64,000 nt of DNA. Origin: Chitinispirillum alkaliphilum (GTDB taxonomy: Bacteria > Fibrobacterota > Chitinivibrionia > Chitinivibrionales > Chitinispirillaceae). The notes under the pieces were generated by a model. That model had not been told where the DNA came from. It made no database searches and worked only from the letters and a program-made list of their open reading frames with translations. Of the stretch, positions 30,852 through 41,225 are shown one piece after another (position 1 is the stretch's first letter; each line of letters opens with the position of its first letter). The DNA is taken from positions 1 to 64,000 of the forward strand of contig LDWW01000010.1 of NCBI GenBank assembly GCA_001045525.1, in the 5' to 3' direction. The position numbers and the translations under genes were made by a program.

Positions 30852-31490
30852 ATGATTGGTTTGATAGGAAGAAAAGTTGGGATGACCCGTATTTTTGATG
30901 AATCGGGGAAATCGGTTCCAGTTACAGTTATTCAAACCGGAAACAACATTGTTCACCAGGTTAAGACTAACGAAAAAGACGGGTATGTTGCTGTGCAGCT
31001 TGGTTTTGGAGAAGTTTCCACAAAAAAGCTCACAAAACCCATGGAGGGACACTTCAAAAAGCACAACTCCACTCCTACGAAGGTGATTAGAGAGTTTAAG
31101 CTTGACAACGAGGCTGAAGAACTTCAGCCTGGTCAGGCTGTCGGTGTTGAAGCTTTTGAAAACATCAAATATGTTGATGTCGAGGGTGTGTCCAAGGGAA
31201 GAGGGCATGCGGGTACTATTAAAAGGTACAACTTTCAGCGTGGTCGTGAAACTCATGGTAACACAAATGTGCGTGAACGTGGATCTTCCGGAGCGGGTAC
31301 CTACCCTGCAAGAGTTTTCCCGGGTTTGAAAATGTCAGGCCATATGGGCGCTGAGAGTGTGACGGTGAAAAGGCTCGAGTTGGTTGGGGTCGATAAGGAT
31401 GCCGGGTTGATGTTTGTTAAAGGCGCTGTTCCCGGGCGTAATAAAGGTGTCGTGTATATCTATAAAAACTATTATAAACAACAGCAGTAG
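30852..31490 (+). CDS. rplC: 50S ribosomal protein L3
   Basis: 212 aa. Starts MIGLIGRKVGMTRIF; the peptidyl-transferase loop reads RGSSGAGTYPARVFPG with MSGHMG, slightly different from the usual GSIGACSTPGRVFKG. Early assembly protein of the 50S subunit. Confidence 0.97.
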   Translation: MIGLIGRKVGMTRIFDESGKSVPVTVIQTGNNIVHQVKTNEKDGYVAVQLGFGEVSTKKLTKPMEGHFKKHNSTPTKVIREFKLDNEAEELQPGQAVGVEAFENIKYVDVEGVSKGRGHAGTIKRYNFQRGRETHGNTNVRERGSSGAGTYPARVFPGLKMSGHMGAESVTVKRLELVGVDKDAGLMFVKGAVPGRNKGVVYIYKNYYKQQQ

Positions 31491-31512
31491 CTTCTTCCCA
31501 GGATGTTATTAA

Positions 31513-32145
31513 ATGAAGGCTAAATTGTATCAACAAAACGGAACTGTAAAAGGTGAAGTCGAGCTGCCAAATGCTGCTTTTGCCTCTGAAATCAATGAGC
31601 CTGTACTGTTTCAGGTTATCAAATCCTATCTTGCCAACCAGCGTCAGGGTACGGCAAAAACAAAGGGGAGATCAGAGGTTAGTGGTGGAGGCAGAAAACC
31701 CTGGCGTCAAAAGGGTACAGGACGTGCCAGAGCTGGTTCAAACACCTCGCCCATATGGGTTAGGGGAGGTAAGGCTTTTGGACCGGAACCACGTGACTAC
31801 TACACTGTGATTCCTAAGAAACTAAAGAAGATTGCGCTGGTTTCAGCACTCTCTTCAAGGGCAAAGGAAGAGAAGGTTTTGGTTGTGGATGAAATCGTTT
31901 GCAGCGAGCCAAAAACCAAGATTATGCTTCAAATGCTCAGTGATCTTACAGTTTCTGGAAAAAAGAATCTTTTAGTAGTTGATGTTGAGGGTGACAAAAA
32001 CTTATATTTGTCGGGCCGTAATATTAAGGATCTTAAAATCAAGCCGGTCTCTGAGATTAACGCTTACGATATCATTAACAGTGAGAATGTTATTCTCGGC
32101 GGAGAGAAGTTGCTTGGAAAAGTTGAAGAGGTGGTGGCACTGTGA
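31513..32145 (+). CDS. rplD: 50S ribosomal protein L4
   Basis: 210 aa. The tunnel loop KTKGRSEVSGGGRKPWRQKG is intact, which lines the exit tunnel near the macrolide site. In many bacteria L4 represses its own S10 operon. Its stop overlaps the GTG start of rplW by four bases. Confidence 0.97.
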   Translation: MKAKLYQQNGTVKGEVELPNAAFASEINEPVLFQVIKSYLANQRQGTAKTKGRSEVSGGGRKPWRQKGTGRARAGSNTSPIWVRGGKAFGPEPRDYYTVIPKKLKKIALVSALSSRAKEEKVLVVDEIVCSEPKTKIMLQMLSDLTVSGKKNLLVVDVEGDKNLYLSGRNIKDLKIKPVSEINAYDIINSENVILGGEKLLGKVEEVVAL

Positions 32146-32432
32146 GTAAAAATCATTCTATAATTCGCTATCCTTCCATAACTGAGAAGAATACCAATCT
32201 TCGCAGTATTCAAAACAAGTATGTTTTTGAAGTGGCTCGCGATGCAACCAAGAAGGATGTCAAAAACGCTGTTGAGCAGATTTTTGATGTCACAGTGGAA
32301 GCCGTAAACACTATGGTGGTCAAGGGTAAGAAAAAGCGTATGGGTCGGTTCAGTGGGTACAGGCCTAATTGGAAGAAAGCAATAGTTAAAGTTAAAGAGG
32401 GCGAAAGTATCGCCAAATTTGGTGAAGTTTAA
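32142..32432 (+). CDS. rplW: 50S ribosomal protein L23
   Basis: 96 aa, GTG start in a GTGA overlap with rplD, so translationally coupled. Contains YPSITEKNT and the rRNA-binding loop [20 protein letters not shown]. Docking site for trigger factor and SRP at the tunnel exit. Confidence 0.96.
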   Translation: MSKNHSIIRYPSITEKNTNLRSIQNKYVFEVARDATKKDVKNAVEQIFDVTVEAVNTMVVKGKKKRMGRFSGYRPNWKKAIVKVKEGESIAKFGEV

Positions 32433-32479
32433 TATGGGTTTCGGCTCGGATTTGCAAAGCTGGAGAGCGGAGTAAGTTT

Positions 32480-33307
32480 ATGGCAATTAAATCATTCAGA
32501 CCTGTTACCCCTACCTTGAGGTACAGATCTAATAATAATTTCGAACAGGTTACAACAGACAAGCCACACAAGCCTCTTCTTGTCCCAAAGACAAGAGCAA
32601 GCGGGCGTAACAACAGAGGTGTCATAACTGTGCGGCACCGTGGTGGTGGTAACAAAAGGTTTATAAGAATCATTGACTTTAAGAGAAATAAGATCAATGT
32701 TCCGGGTATTGTAGAGACTATCGAATACGATCCTAACAGGACTGCTTTCATAGCGCTTATAAAATACCTGGATGGGGAAAGACGCTATATCTTGGCTACA
32801 ACCAATATGAAGGTTGGGCAGAAGGTTGTGTCTGGTCCCGATGCTGAAATTGCTGAAGGGAACTGTCTGCCATTAGCAAAAATACCGGCTGGAACTCAGA
32901 TTCATAATGTTGAGCTTCGTGAGAATAAGGGTGGTCAGGTGGTAAGGAGTGCGGGAGCGTATGCTCAGATTTTGGCTAAAGAAGGGGATATGGTGCAGAT
33001 CAAGTTTCCTTCAAGCGAAATTCGCAACGTTCGCCAAACCTGCACTGCAACAATTGGTCAGGTTAGTAATCCTGAAAACATGAATACTGTCCTTGGGTCT
33101 GCCGGGCGTTCACGTCACAAGGGAATACGTCCGAGGGTGCGTGGTGTTGCTATGAACCCAGTGGATCATCCGATGGGTGGTGGTGAAGGAAAGACTTCCG
33201 GTGGTGGTCATCCGGTTTCTCCTTGGGGTCAGAAGGCAAAGGGTCTCAAGACTCGCAGGGCTAAGAAGTTGTCAAGTAAATACATAGTAAGACGTAGATC
33301 CAAATAA
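32480..33307 (+). CDS. rplB: 50S ribosomal protein L2
   Basis: 275 aa. Conserved [19 protein letters not shown] and the peptidyl-transferase-centre loop [13 protein letters not shown] with its His. Needed for subunit joining and peptidyl transfer. GGAG upstream of the ATG. Confidence 0.98.
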   Translation: MAIKSFRPVTPTLRYRSNNNFEQVTTDKPHKPLLVPKTRASGRNNRGVITVRHRGGGNKRFIRIIDFKRNKINVPGIVETIEYDPNRTAFIALIKYLDGERRYILATTNMKVGQKVVSGPDAEIAEGNCLPLAKIPAGTQIHNVELRENKGGQVVRSAGAYAQILAKEGDMVQIKFPSSEIRNVRQTCTATIGQVSNPENMNTVLGSAGRSRHKGIRPRVRGVAMNPVDHPMGGGEGKTSGGGHPVSPWGQKAKGLKTRRAKKLSSKYIVRRRSK

Positions 33308-33319
33308 GGGAAAGTTTAT

Positions 33320-33601
33320 ATGGCTCGTTCAGTTAAAAAAGGTCCGTTTGTTGATGGTCATGTAGAGAAGAAGGTTGAAGAAGCCAACACTACGGGTCAG
33401 AAAAAAGTTATTAAGACTTGGTCCAGGCGTTCGACCATACTTCCGGAATTTGTTGGGCATACATTCGCCGTTCATAACGGAAATAAATTTGTACCTGTTT
33501 ATGTTTCGGAGAATATGGTGGGGCATAAGCTTGGTGAGTTTGCTCCTACAAGAAATTACCGTGGGCATGGTGGCAAATCTGACAAGGCTGCCAGGAAATA
33601 G
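33320..33601 (+). CDS. rpsS: 30S ribosomal protein S19
   Basis: 93 aa, starting [20 protein letters not shown]. Conserved [20 protein letters not shown] and [11 protein letters not shown]. Head protein contacting tRNA and S13. Confidence 0.97.
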   Translation: MARSVKKGPFVDGHVEKKVEEANTTGQKKVIKTWSRRSTILPEFVGHTFAVHNGNKFVPVYVSENMVGHKLGEFAPTRNYRGHGGKSDKAARK

Positions 33602-33616
33602 TTTAGGAGGAGTAAG

Positions 33617-33958
33617 GTGGAATCACAGGCAACTATCAGGTACCTTAAATCAACACCCAGAAAAGCACGTTTGGTTGTTGATGTTGTAAGGGGCAAAATG
33701 GTAGGTGAAGCATTAAATATGCTTGAGTTTGGAGTAAAAAAGGAAGTGGCTACAGATGTTGCCAAGCTTATTAAATCAGCTGTGGCGAATATGCAAAGCA
33801 AAAATGCTGAAGCTGCTATAGAGGTGGATGGTCTTAGGGTAAAAGAGATCAGGGTCGATGAAGGTCCGGTGATGAAGCGGTTCCGTCCGCGTGCCAGAGG
33901 GCGTGCATCACAGATCATTAAGCGTCAGTGCCATATCACCGTTACCGTTTCTAATTAA
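33617..33958 (+). CDS. rplV: 50S ribosomal protein L22
   Basis: 113 aa, GTG start six to seven bases after GGAGGAG. Contains [16 protein letters not shown] and the tunnel hairpin ending [11 protein letters not shown]. Lines the nascent-peptide tunnel with L4. Confidence 0.97.
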   Translation: MESQATIRYLKSTPRKARLVVDVVRGKMVGEALNMLEFGVKKEVATDVAKLIKSAVANMQSKNAEAAIEVDGLRVKEIRVDEGPVMKRFRPRARGRASQIIKRQCHITVTVSN

Positions 33959-33969
33959 CAGGAGGAGTT

Positions 33970-34638
33970 GTGGGGCAGAAAACTAATCCGGTAGGTTTAC
34001 GGCTGGGGATTACAAGATCCTGGTTTTCTAACTGGTTTGCTAAAGAGCGTTTTTCTGATTATCTCTATGAAGATATAGTTATCAGAAACTATCTCAAAAA
34101 GCGATTGGAGCATGGTGGTATCAGTGCGCTTGAAATCGAAAGAACAGCAAAGCGTGTTACTGTGGGGGTACACACTTCACGTCCAGGTATCATTATTGGA
34201 AAAAAGGGTGAAGAGGTTGAGAGACTCAAGGGTGAACTTCAGCATCTGACTCAGAAAGAGATTCAGATTAACATCCGCGAGGTAAAGAAACCGGAAATGG
34301 ATGCTCAGCTTGTAGCTGACAATATTGCCCGCCAGGTGGAAAAGCGTGTTTCCTATAAAAAGGCCACAAAAAAGGCTATATCAACCGCTATGCGCATGGG
34401 TGCTGAAGGGATAAAGGTGATGATCTCCGGAAGGCTGAATGGTGCTGAAATCGCCAGGACTGAAACCTATAAAGAGGGTAGAATTCCGCTTCACACTTTA
34501 AGAGCTGATATCGATTATGCTACTTCGACTGCGCATACCACTTACGGTTGTATCGGTGTAAAGATATGGATTTGCAAGGGAGAGATTATCACCCGAAATG
34601 AAAAGCAGACTTCGGTTGCTGAAGGCGCCAAGGCTTAG
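33970..34638 (+). CDS. rpsC: 30S ribosomal protein S3
   Basis: 222 aa, GTG start directly after GGAGGAG; product [24 protein letters not shown]-binding domain with [11 protein letters not shown], then the C-terminal [15 protein letters not shown] part. Lies at the mRNA entry site. Confidence 0.97.
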   Translation: MGQKTNPVGLRLGITRSWFSNWFAKERFSDYLYEDIVIRNYLKKRLEHGGISALEIERTAKRVTVGVHTSRPGIIIGKKGEEVERLKGELQHLTQKEIQINIREVKKPEMDAQLVADNIARQVEKRVSYKKATKKAISTAMRMGAEGIKVMISGRLNGAEIARTETYKEGRIPLHTLRADIDYATSTAHTTYGCIGVKIWICKGEIITRNEKQTSVAEGAKA

Positions 34639-34651
34639 GAGGATATAAAAG

Positions 34652-35071
34652 ATGCTGTCGCCCAAAAAAGTTAAATGGAGAAAAACTCAGCGCGGTAGGA
34701 TGAAGGGTATGGCTACCCGTTGTAATCAGATCTCCTTTGGTGAGTTTGGTTTACAGGCAATGCAGCCTGGTTGGATTAATAATCGTCAGATCGAAGCAGC
34801 ACGTATAGCCATGACCAGGTATATAAAGCGTGGTGGTAAAATCTGGATCAGAGTGTTTCCTGACAAGCCGATTACAAAACACCCTGCCGAATCCCGTATG
34901 GGTAAGGGTAAAGGATCGCCCGAAGGATGGGTGACTGTGGTACGGCCGGGTACAATGATGTTTGAGATGTCAGGGGTTAAGTCTGAGGTGGCAAAAGAGG
35001 CCCTGCGTCTTGCAGCTCAGAAACTTCCAATTCAGGTTAAGTTCGTAGAACTTGAGAAACAGGGTGTTTGA
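34652..35071 (+). CDS. rplP: 50S ribosomal protein L16
   Basis: 139 aa, starting [19 protein letters not shown]. Conserved RKI-type core here as [20 protein letters not shown] and the loop [12 protein letters not shown] close to the A-site tRNA. GGAGG precedes the ATG. Confidence 0.97.
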   Translation: MLSPKKVKWRKTQRGRMKGMATRCNQISFGEFGLQAMQPGWINNRQIEAARIAMTRYIKRGGKIWIRVFPDKPITKHPAESRMGKGKGSPEGWVTVVRPGTMMFEMSGVKSEVAKEALRLAAQKLPIQVKFVELEKQGV

Positions 35072-35072
35072 T

Positions 35073-35273
35073 ATGAAAGCAAATGAATTAAGAGAACTTT
35101 CAGAAAAAGAGATCCTTGAGAAGATAGATGGTTGGGAAGAAGAACTTTTCAATCTCAGGTTCCAGGCAAAGATGGGGCAACTGAGCAATCCACTCCAGCT
35201 TCGTTTGGTTCGAAGGGAAATCGCTAAGGCAAAAACAGTTCTTCGTGAGAAGAGCGCAACTGCACAGGCTTAA
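35073..35273 (+). CDS. rpmC: 50S ribosomal protein L29
   Basis: 66 aa from ATG 35073, one base after the rplP stop; longer in-frame starts inside rplP are unlikely. Two-helix protein with MKANELRELSEKEILEKI and LRLVRREIAKAKTVLRE. Sits near the tunnel exit beside L23. Confidence 0.95.
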   Translation: MKANELRELSEKEILEKIDGWEEELFNLRFQAKMGQLSNPLQLRLVRREIAKAKTVLREKSATAQA

Positions 35274-35291
35274 CTTTGGTGCGAGGAAAGA

Positions 35292-35549
35292 ATGGCTGAA
35301 AGAAATTACAGGAAAGAAAGAATTGGTGTGGTAGTCAGTTCCAGTATGGAAAAAAGTGTTGTCGTAAGCATTGAAAGACAGCTGAAGCACTCCAAGTATG
35401 GAAGAACTATCAGATTGAAGAAAAAATACATTGCTCATGATGAACAGAATGACTGCAAAGTAGGAGACAAGGTGAAGATATTTGAAACTCGTCCTCTGTC
35501 AAAGCTAAAGAGGTGGAGAGTCGGGCAAGTATTGGAACGTGCTAAATAA
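35292..35549 (+). CDS. rpsQ: 30S ribosomal protein S17
   Basis: 85 aa. OB-fold protein with KERIGVVVSSSMEKSVVV and VGDKVKIFETRPLSKLKRW. Primary 16S rRNA binder. GAGG lies before ATG 35292. Confidence 0.97.
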   Translation: MAERNYRKERIGVVVSSSMEKSVVVSIERQLKHSKYGRTIRLKKKYIAHDEQNDCKVGDKVKIFETRPLSKLKRWRVGQVLERAK

Positions 35550-35590
35550 TCATATAATATCAGAATTGATAAGCGGGTTGAGGAAGAAAT

Positions 35591-35959
35591 ATGATACAGG
35601 TAGAAACAAATCTTGTTGTTGCCGACAATTCCGGCGCAAAGAAAGTACAGTGTATTAGAGTTTTGGGTGGTACACGCCGGCGGTATGCCCGTGTTGGTGA
35701 TGTGATTATTGTTTCTGTCAAAGATGCTGCGCCAAATGGGGCTGTGAAGAAAGGAACTGTCGCAAGAGCTGTCGTTGTTCGTACCACCAAAGAGTATGGA
35801 CGCAAAAACGGAACTTATATCCGTTTCAGTGATAATGCAGCAGTTATTGTAAATGATACCGGAGAGCCAAAGGGTACCAGAATTTTTGGCCCGGTGGCAA
35901 GAGAACTTAGAGATAAAAAATTTATGCGTATCGTGTCGCTTGCACCTGAGGTGCTATAA
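35591..35959 (+). CDS. rplN: 50S ribosomal protein L14
   Basis: 122 aa, [19 protein letters not shown]. Conserved [15 protein letters not shown] and [17 protein letters not shown]. Lies at the subunit interface, where RsfS binds. Confidence 0.97.
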   Translation: MIQVETNLVVADNSGAKKVQCIRVLGGTRRRYARVGDVIIVSVKDAAPNGAVKKGTVARAVVVRTTKEYGRKNGTYIRFSDNAAVIVNDTGEPKGTRIFGPVARELRDKKFMRIVSLAPEVL

Positions 35960-35977
35960 GGGGTACAGGGAGATGCT

Positions 35978-36295
35978 ATGGGGTTAAAGTTAAGAAAAGA
36001 TGATATGGTTCAGGTAATGACAGGAGAATACATTGGTAAAAAAGGACGTATTCTCAGGGTTATTCCCGAAAAGAACAGAGCCATTGTAGAAGGAATCAAT
36101 ATTGTGAAGCGTCACACCAAGCCCAGTCCGAAAAATCAGCAGGGCGGTATCATGGAGAAAGAGGCTTCGTTGCATCTTTCTAATCTGATGCTCATATGTC
36201 CTAAAACCGGAGAGCCAACCAGATTAGGTGTGAGTGTACTGGAGAACGGAAAGAGAGTTAGATTCTCAAAAAAGGCTAAGGAGTCGATAGAGTGA
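35978..36295 (+). CDS. rplX: 50S ribosomal protein L24
   Basis: 105 aa. KOW domain near the start ([20 protein letters not shown]) and [20 protein letters not shown]. Assembly initiator of the 50S subunit. The stop overlaps the GTG of rplE by four bases. Confidence 0.96.
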   Translation: MGLKLRKDDMVQVMTGEYIGKKGRILRVIPEKNRAIVEGINIVKRHTKPSPKNQQGGIMEKEASLHLSNLMLICPKTGEPTRLGVSVLENGKRVRFSKKAKESIE

Positions 36296-36852
36296 GTACG
36301 GGAACAAAACAGAAGCCCAGAATGAGGGAAATGTACGAAAAGACAGTCGTACCTGCGCTCCAGAAAAAGTTCAGTTACAAGAACGTTATGCAGGTGCCTG
36401 TCATTGACAAAATTGTGATTAATATGGGTGTCGGGGATGCCGTTTCTGATGCAAAACTTCTTGATGAAGCGCTGATGTGTGTCAGGGAAATATCCGGGCA
36501 AAAACCTATAGTCACAAGAGCTAAAAAGGCTATTTCAAACTTTAAGCTCAGAGAAGGAATGCCCATTGGCTGTAAAGTGACTCTCCGTGGTCAGATGATG
36601 TGGGAGTTCTTCGACAGGCTCGTTTCTATTGCAATTCCAAGAATAAGGGATTTCAGAGGGTTACCCAGGAAATCATTTGATGGAAACGGTAACTACACCA
36701 TGGGTGTTAAAGAACAAATCGTATTTCTTGAAATTGACAGAGATAAAATTTCCAGAATCACCGGAATGGATATATGTATCGGAACTACTGCATCAACAAA
36801 TGAGGAAGGTCTCGCTCTGCTTCAGGAGTTAGGCATGCCGTTCCGTAAATAA
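36292..36852 (+). CDS. rplE: 50S ribosomal protein L5
   Basis: 186 aa; GTG start in a GTGA overlap with rplX. Typical [39 protein letters not shown] and RDFRGL. Binds 5S rRNA in the central protuberance. Confidence 0.97.
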   Translation: MSTGTKQKPRMREMYEKTVVPALQKKFSYKNVMQVPVIDKIVINMGVGDAVSDAKLLDEALMCVREISGQKPIVTRAKKAISNFKLREGMPIGCKVTLRGQMMWEFFDRLVSIAIPRIRDFRGLPRKSFDGNGNYTMGVKEQIVFLEIDRDKISRITGMDICIGTTASTNEEGLALLQELGMPFRK

Positions 36853-36867
36853 AATAGGGGGAGTAGG

Positions 36868-37053
36868 GTGGCACGAAAGGCACTTATAGAAAAATCCAGA
36901 AAGAAAGCCAAGTTTTCAACCAGGGCATATACAAGATGCAGAAGGTGCGGCAGACCGCGCGCTATTTACCGTGACTACGGTCTGTGCAGGGTCTGTTTCA
37001 GAGAGATGGCTTTAAAGGGTGAAATACCAGGTGTTGTCAAAGCAAGCTGGTAA
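36868..37053 (+). CDS. rpsZ: 30S ribosomal protein S14, zinc-binding type Z
   Basis: 61 aa, GTG start after GGGGGAG. The short form with a Cys4 zinc site, Cys24, Cys27, Cys40 and Cys43 ([14 protein letters not shown]), and the C-terminal GVVKASW. The type Z S14 is expected in the spc operon of many anaerobes. Confidence 0.96.
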   Translation: MARKALIEKSRKKAKFSTRAYTRCRRCGRPRAIYRDYGLCRVCFREMALKGEIPGVVKASW

Positions 37054-37086
37054 GAAAAATTCAAAATTGCATAAGGGGTTTATGGA

Positions 37087-37482
37087 ATGTTAACAGATCA
37101 GATCGCCGATATGTTCAACAGAATTCGTAATGCTGTTCAGGCAAAGAAACGTACGGTTGATGTACCTGCATCAAAAATCAAAAAAGAAATCACCAGAATT
37201 CTATTTGAAAACCATTTCATCAGCAAATACGCTTTTGTGGATGATGGCAAACAGGGTGTAATAAAAATTCTCTTGAAATACGATGATAATATGCAGAATG
37301 CAATTCAGGGTATTAAAAGAGTAAGTACTCCTGGTCTGAAAAAGTATTCCGGTGCCAGTGATATCCCGCGTGTCAAAAATGGTATGGGCATCGCAATCGT
37401 CACCACATCAAAGGGTGTGATGATTGATAATGAATGTCGCAAAATGAATGTGGGTGGAGAAATTATCGGACAGGTTTGGTAA
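37087..37482 (+). CDS. rpsH: 30S ribosomal protein S8
   Basis: 131 aa. Conserved DQIADMFNRIRNAVQAKK and the C-terminal GMGIAIVTTSKGVM plus GGEIIGQVW. Primary 16S rRNA binder and common repressor of the spc operon. Confidence 0.97.
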   Translation: MLTDQIADMFNRIRNAVQAKKRTVDVPASKIKKEITRILFENHFISKYAFVDDGKQGVIKILLKYDDNMQNAIQGIKRVSTPGLKKYSGASDIPRVKNGMGIAIVTTSKGVMIDNECRKMNVGGEIIGQVW

Positions 37483-37544
37483 ACTGTACCTTTGATTATA
37501 CTTGAAATTAATCAGATTGAACAATTATAATGAGGAGTTGAGAC

Positions 37545-38084
37545 TTGTCTCGCATAGGTAAACTACCAGTTGTAATCCCCAGTGGTGTTCAGGTAAAACT
37601 GGATGGGGCAAATCTTGAGGTTAAAGGGAGTAAAGGAACTTTAAACCGGGTAATCCCCGAGCAGATTAAAGTTGAGATATCTGATAAGGAAATCAGATGT
37701 CAGCCCAATGATGAATCCAAAGAAACAAAGGCTCTCTGGGGGCTTTACCGTGTTCTAATTTACAACATGGTTATCGGAGTTTCTGAAGGGTACAAACGTG
37801 AGCTTGAGATTGTCGGTGTCGGATACAAAGCAGAAATGAAGGGTAAAGATGTGTTGGTCGCTGCGGGATTTTCAACTCCCGTTTTGTTCAAAACACTGCC
37901 TGGTGTAAATATTAGTACTTCCGGTCCTAACAGAGTTGTCGTTGAAGGAGTTGACAAACAGGCTGTTGGACAGGTAGCAGCGGATATCAGAAGGCTTAGG
38001 CCACCAGAACCTTACAAAGGTAAAGGGATCAGATATCTTGGTGAGCAGATCAAAAGAAAAGCTGGTAAAGCAGCTGGTAAGTAA
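37545..38084 (+). CDS. rplF: 50S ribosomal protein L6
   Basis: 179 aa, TTG start after TGAGGAG; product MSRIGKLPVVIPSGVQV. Duplicated domain ending in RLRPPEPYKGKGIRY. Lies near the factor-binding site. A 62-base gap separates it from rpsH. Confidence 0.97.
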   Translation: MSRIGKLPVVIPSGVQVKLDGANLEVKGSKGTLNRVIPEQIKVEISDKEIRCQPNDESKETKALWGLYRVLIYNMVIGVSEGYKRELEIVGVGYKAEMKGKDVLVAAGFSTPVLFKTLPGVNISTSGPNRVVVEGVDKQAVGQVAADIRRLRPPEPYKGKGIRYLGEQIKRKAGKAAGK

Positions 38085-38104
38085 AATAGGGGAGTATTAA
38101 ACAA

Positions 38105-38482
38105 ATGGATAAATCAAAACGTAGATTGCTTGAGCGGACCAGAAGGGCTGCCAGGGTACGTACAAAAATTTCAGGAACATCCGAACGTCCCCGTCTGTGC
38201 GTAAGACGCAGTATAAGTCATGTTTACGCTCAGGTTATCGATGACGTGAAAGGTGAAACTATAGCTCAGGTTGCCAGTTTCGGAAAGTCTTTCCAGGACA
38301 GAACAGAAGGAAAAAAAGACTTGACCAAAACTGATATCTCAAAGCTTGTCGGAGAGATGATCGCGGAAAAGGCTATGGAAAAAGGTGTCACTTCAGTTGT
38401 TTTTGATAGAAAAGGTTATCTCTTCCATGGTCGTATTAAGGCTTTGGTTGAGGCTGCACGCAGTAAAGGGCTCGTTTTTTGA
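38105..38482 (+). CDS. rplR: 50S ribosomal protein L18
   Basis: 125 aa with basic N-terminus (KRRLLERTRRAARVRTKI) and RLCVRRSISHVYAQVIDD. 5S rRNA-binding protein. C-terminal VFDRKGYLFHGRIKALVEAA is standard. Confidence 0.97.
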   Translation: MDKSKRRLLERTRRAARVRTKISGTSERPRLCVRRSISHVYAQVIDDVKGETIAQVASFGKSFQDRTEGKKDLTKTDISKLVGEMIAEKAMEKGVTSVVFDRKGYLFHGRIKALVEAARSKGLVF

Positions 38483-38504
38483 GTAGTTGAAAGGGGAATT
38501 TCCT

Positions 38505-39002
38505 TTGAGTAATGAACAAATGAATGCAGGAAGCACAGAAGCACAACTGACAGACAGGCTTATCGCCGTAAACAGATGTGCAAAGGTGGTAAAAGGTGGA
38601 AGACGTTTCGGATTTAACGCTCTTGTAGCTGTTGGGGATGGTAACGGTACTGTCGGAATTGGCATGGGTAAAGCCAACGATGTCACCGAAGCTATACGTA
38701 AAGCTGTACAGAGTGCAAAGAAACATCTGGTTAAGGTGAGTATTGTTGATGGAACTATACCTCATGAGGTTCTGGGGCATTTTGGCGCAGGAAAAATGAT
38801 GCTTAAGCCTGCTGCACCAGGTACCGGAGTTATCGCTGGCGGGCCTGCACGTGCTGTACTGGAACTTGTTGGGGTTCGTAACATCCTCACCAAATGTTTA
38901 GGTACTACTAATGCCCACAATGTTGTCAAGGCAACTCTTGATGGATTGAAACAGTTGAAAACTAAGGAACAGATTAAAAAGCTGCGACAAATAGCGGCTT
39001 AA
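38505..39002 (+). CDS. rpsE: 30S ribosomal protein S5
   Basis: 165 aa if translation starts at TTG 38505, eight bases after GGGG (38493-38496); TTG 38487 and ATG 38520 are alternatives. Contains [20 protein letters not shown] and [20 protein letters not shown]. Acts in decoding fidelity and carries the spectinomycin-site loop. Confidence 0.95.
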   Translation: MSNEQMNAGSTEAQLTDRLIAVNRCAKVVKGGRRFGFNALVAVGDGNGTVGIGMGKANDVTEAIRKAVQSAKKHLVKVSIVDGTIPHEVLGHFGAGKMMLKPAAPGTGVIAGGPARAVLELVGVRNILTKCLGTTNAHNVVKATLDGLKQLKTKEQIKKLRQIAA

Positions 39003-39015
39003 GCCGGAGACTGCA

Positions 39016-39195
39016 ATGAGCAAGAAAATTAAGATAACTCAGGTAAGAAGCGCTATTGGTAGACTTGAGAATCAGAAAAAGACCATGAAGGCGCTTGGTT
39101 GTAAAATGAATAAATCCAGAATCCATGATGATACTCCTGTTATCAGGGGTATGATCAACACTGTTAAACATCTGGTGAAAATCGAAGAAGTCTAA
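39016..39195 (+). CDS. rpmD: 50S ribosomal protein L30
   Basis: 59 aa, ATG start after GCCGGAGA. Reads MSKKIKITQVRSAIGR, then QKKTMKALGCKMN and the C-terminal IRGMINTVKHLVKIEE, matching the two-layer L30 fold. In its usual place between rpsE and rplO. Confidence 0.95.
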   Translation: MSKKIKITQVRSAIGRLENQKKTMKALGCKMNKSRIHDDTPVIRGMINTVKHLVKIEEV

Positions 39196-39203
39196 CGGAG
39201 AGA

Positions 39204-39659
39204 ATGATGCTTACACTCAGTAATATTAAGCCCTTTCCAGGGTCACATAAAAACAAAAAAAGGGTTGGACGCGGCCAGGGCAGTGGTACAGGTACTACTG
39301 CAGGGCATGGAAACAATGGGCACAACGCAAGAAGTGGCCCTTCTTTCAAACCCTATTTCGAAGGTGGACAGACACCACTTACGCGCAGATTGCCCAAAAA
39401 AGGTTTTCACAATCCATTTAAAAAACAGTACCAGATTGTTAACCTGAGTTCAATCGAAAAGCTTGAGGGTGTTAAAGAAGTAACTCCTGAAGTTCTTTAT
39501 GACAAAGGGCTGATTCATGAAGCTGAACTTCCCGTGAAAATACTGGGTGTAGGGGAGCTGACAGAATCTGTTTTGGTGAAAGCTCACGCTTTTTCCAAAA
39601 CAGCAAAGGAAAAAATTGAAAAAGCTAAAGGGAAAGCAGAGGTAGTTTCAAGTGCTTGA
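39204..39659 (+). CDS. rplO: 50S ribosomal protein L15
   Basis: 151 aa; ATGs at 39204 and 39207. Glycine-rich N-terminal arm (RVGRGQGSGTGTTAGHGNNG) and GGQTPLTRRLPKKGF. The stop overlaps the secY start by eight bases. Confidence 0.96.
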   Translation: MMLTLSNIKPFPGSHKNKKRVGRGQGSGTGTTAGHGNNGHNARSGPSFKPYFEGGQTPLTRRLPKKGFHNPFKKQYQIVNLSSIEKLEGVKEVTPEVLYDKGLIHEAELPVKILGVGELTESVLVKAHAFSKTAKEKIEKAKGKAEVVSSA

Positions 39660-40968
39660 GACCGTAAAAAATATTTTCAGGATTCCGGAGCTCAAAAAAC
39701 GGATCATATTCACACTGATTATTGTTTTCATTTATAGAATCGGTGGTCACGTACCCACTCCGGGTGTGAATCCAAGTGTGTTGGCAGAGTTTTTTGGCGG
39801 TCACCAAAACTCTCTGTTCGGATTATATGATATGTTCGTTGGTGGAGCTTTCAAGCGGCTTACCGTTTTCGCGCTGGGTATCATGCCTTATATCAGTGCA
39901 TCAATTATAATCCAATTGATGGGAACCGTTTTCCCCTATTTTCATAAGCTTCAGCGTGAAGGGGCGGAAGGCAGGAAGAAAATTACTCAGTACACACGGT
40001 ATGGAACTGTACTTCTTGCACTGATTCAGGCTGTCGGTATAAGTATTTTCATTCAGAACATTACCTCTGATGCTGGCGAAAGTGCTGTAATACCTTTCAT
40101 GCAGGGATTTCTATTCACTTTTACTACAGCGATAAGTTTGACCACCGGTACAATACTCATCATGTGGCTGGGTGAGCAGATTACAAGCAGGGGTCTTGGA
40201 AACGGTATTTCACTTATAATTTTCATTGGTATTATTGCACGCCTGCCTGAAGCGGTGGTAAGTGAAATTGTGCAGGTAAGTGCCGGGGCACGTCATCCGA
40301 TGATCTCTCTTATCATTCTTGCGATAATTCTGGCTATGACCGGGTTTATCGTCCTGATGACACAGGCAATGAGAAGGATTCCAATTCAGACACCCAAAAA
40401 AGTGGTCGGAACAAAAATGTATGCCGGACAGAATACTGTTCTCCCGCTTAAGCTTAACATGGCTGGTGTTATTCCAATTATCTTTGCTTCCTCACTTATG
40501 ACATTCCCTGGAATGATACGTAATTTCTTCCCGGAATCAATGGTCATGGAAGATATTTCAAGGATTTTTGCACCGGGTGGAATTCTTTATTCACTCATAT
40601 ATGCGTTATTAATTATATTCTTTACCTATTTTTACACAGCAATTATTTTCAATCCGGTCGATATTGCAGATAACCTGAAGCGTTCGGGTGGATTTATACC
40701 TGGAATACGTCCCGGAAAAAAGACTGCTGAGTTCCTTGATAATGTGCTGACAAGAATCACTCTACCAGGATCGGTTTTCCTGGCATTTATTGCAATCGCT
40801 CCATTTATGGTGATGAGCGGATTGCGAATAGATTTTTATTTCGGCGGGACCAGTGTGCTCATTGTTGTTGGTGTTGCTCTTGATACACTCCAGCAGCTCG
40901 AGTCTCATCTGCAAAATCGCAATTATGAAGGTTTCATGAAAAAGGGCCGTTTACGTGGAAGGAGATAA
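39652..40968 (+). CDS. secY: preprotein translocase subunit SecY
   Basis: 438 aa, GTG start inside rplO. Ten membrane segments; family marks RIGGHVPTPGVNP, MPYISASIIIQLM, LGNGISLIIF and the cytoplasmic loop RRIPIQTPKKVVG. Forms the SecYEG channel with SecE (16322). Unlike many spc operons it is followed by infA directly, with no adk or map. Confidence 0.98.
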   Translation: MLETVKNIFRIPELKKRIIFTLIIVFIYRIGGHVPTPGVNPSVLAEFFGGHQNSLFGLYDMFVGGAFKRLTVFALGIMPYISASIIIQLMGTVFPYFHKLQREGAEGRKKITQYTRYGTVLLALIQAVGISIFIQNITSDAGESAVIPFMQGFLFTFTTAISLTTGTILIMWLGEQITSRGLGNGISLIIFIGIIARLPEAVVSEIVQVSAGARHPMISLIILAIILAMTGFIVLMTQAMRRIPIQTPKKVVGTKMYAGQNTVLPLKLNMAGVIPIIFASSLMTFPGMIRNFFPESMVMEDISRIFAPGGILYSLIYALLIIFFTYFYTAIIFNPVDIADNLKRSGGFIPGIRPGKKTAEFLDNVLTRITLPGSVFLAFIAIAPFMVMSGLRIDFYFGGTSVLIVVGVALDTLQQLESHLQNRNYEGFMKKGRLRGRR

Positions 40969-40991
40969 TGATCTCGTAACCGAGAGAATCT

Positions 40992-41210
40992 ATGGCTAAA
41001 CACGACTCAATACAGGTTGAAGGTACAGTAACAGAAACACTACCAAATGCTTCTTTTAAGGTGCAACTCGAAGGAAAGCATGAGATACTGGCACACATTT
41101 CAGGAAAGATGCGTATGAATTATATCCGCATTCTTCCTGGGGATAAGGTGCTGGTTGAGTTGTCGCCTTATGATTTATCACGTGGCCGAATAGTTTATAG
41201 GTACAAGTAA
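40992..41210 (+). CDS. infA: translation initiation factor IF-1
   Basis: 72 aa single OB-fold protein that occupies the A site during initiation. Contains [38 protein letters not shown] and [11 protein letters not shown]. Starts 23 bases after secY. Confidence 0.97.
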   Translation: MAKHDSIQVEGTVTETLPNASFKVQLEGKHEILAHISGKMRMNYIRILPGDKVLVELSPYDLSRGRIVYRYK

Positions 41211-41225
41211 TTAAAGGAGATCAGC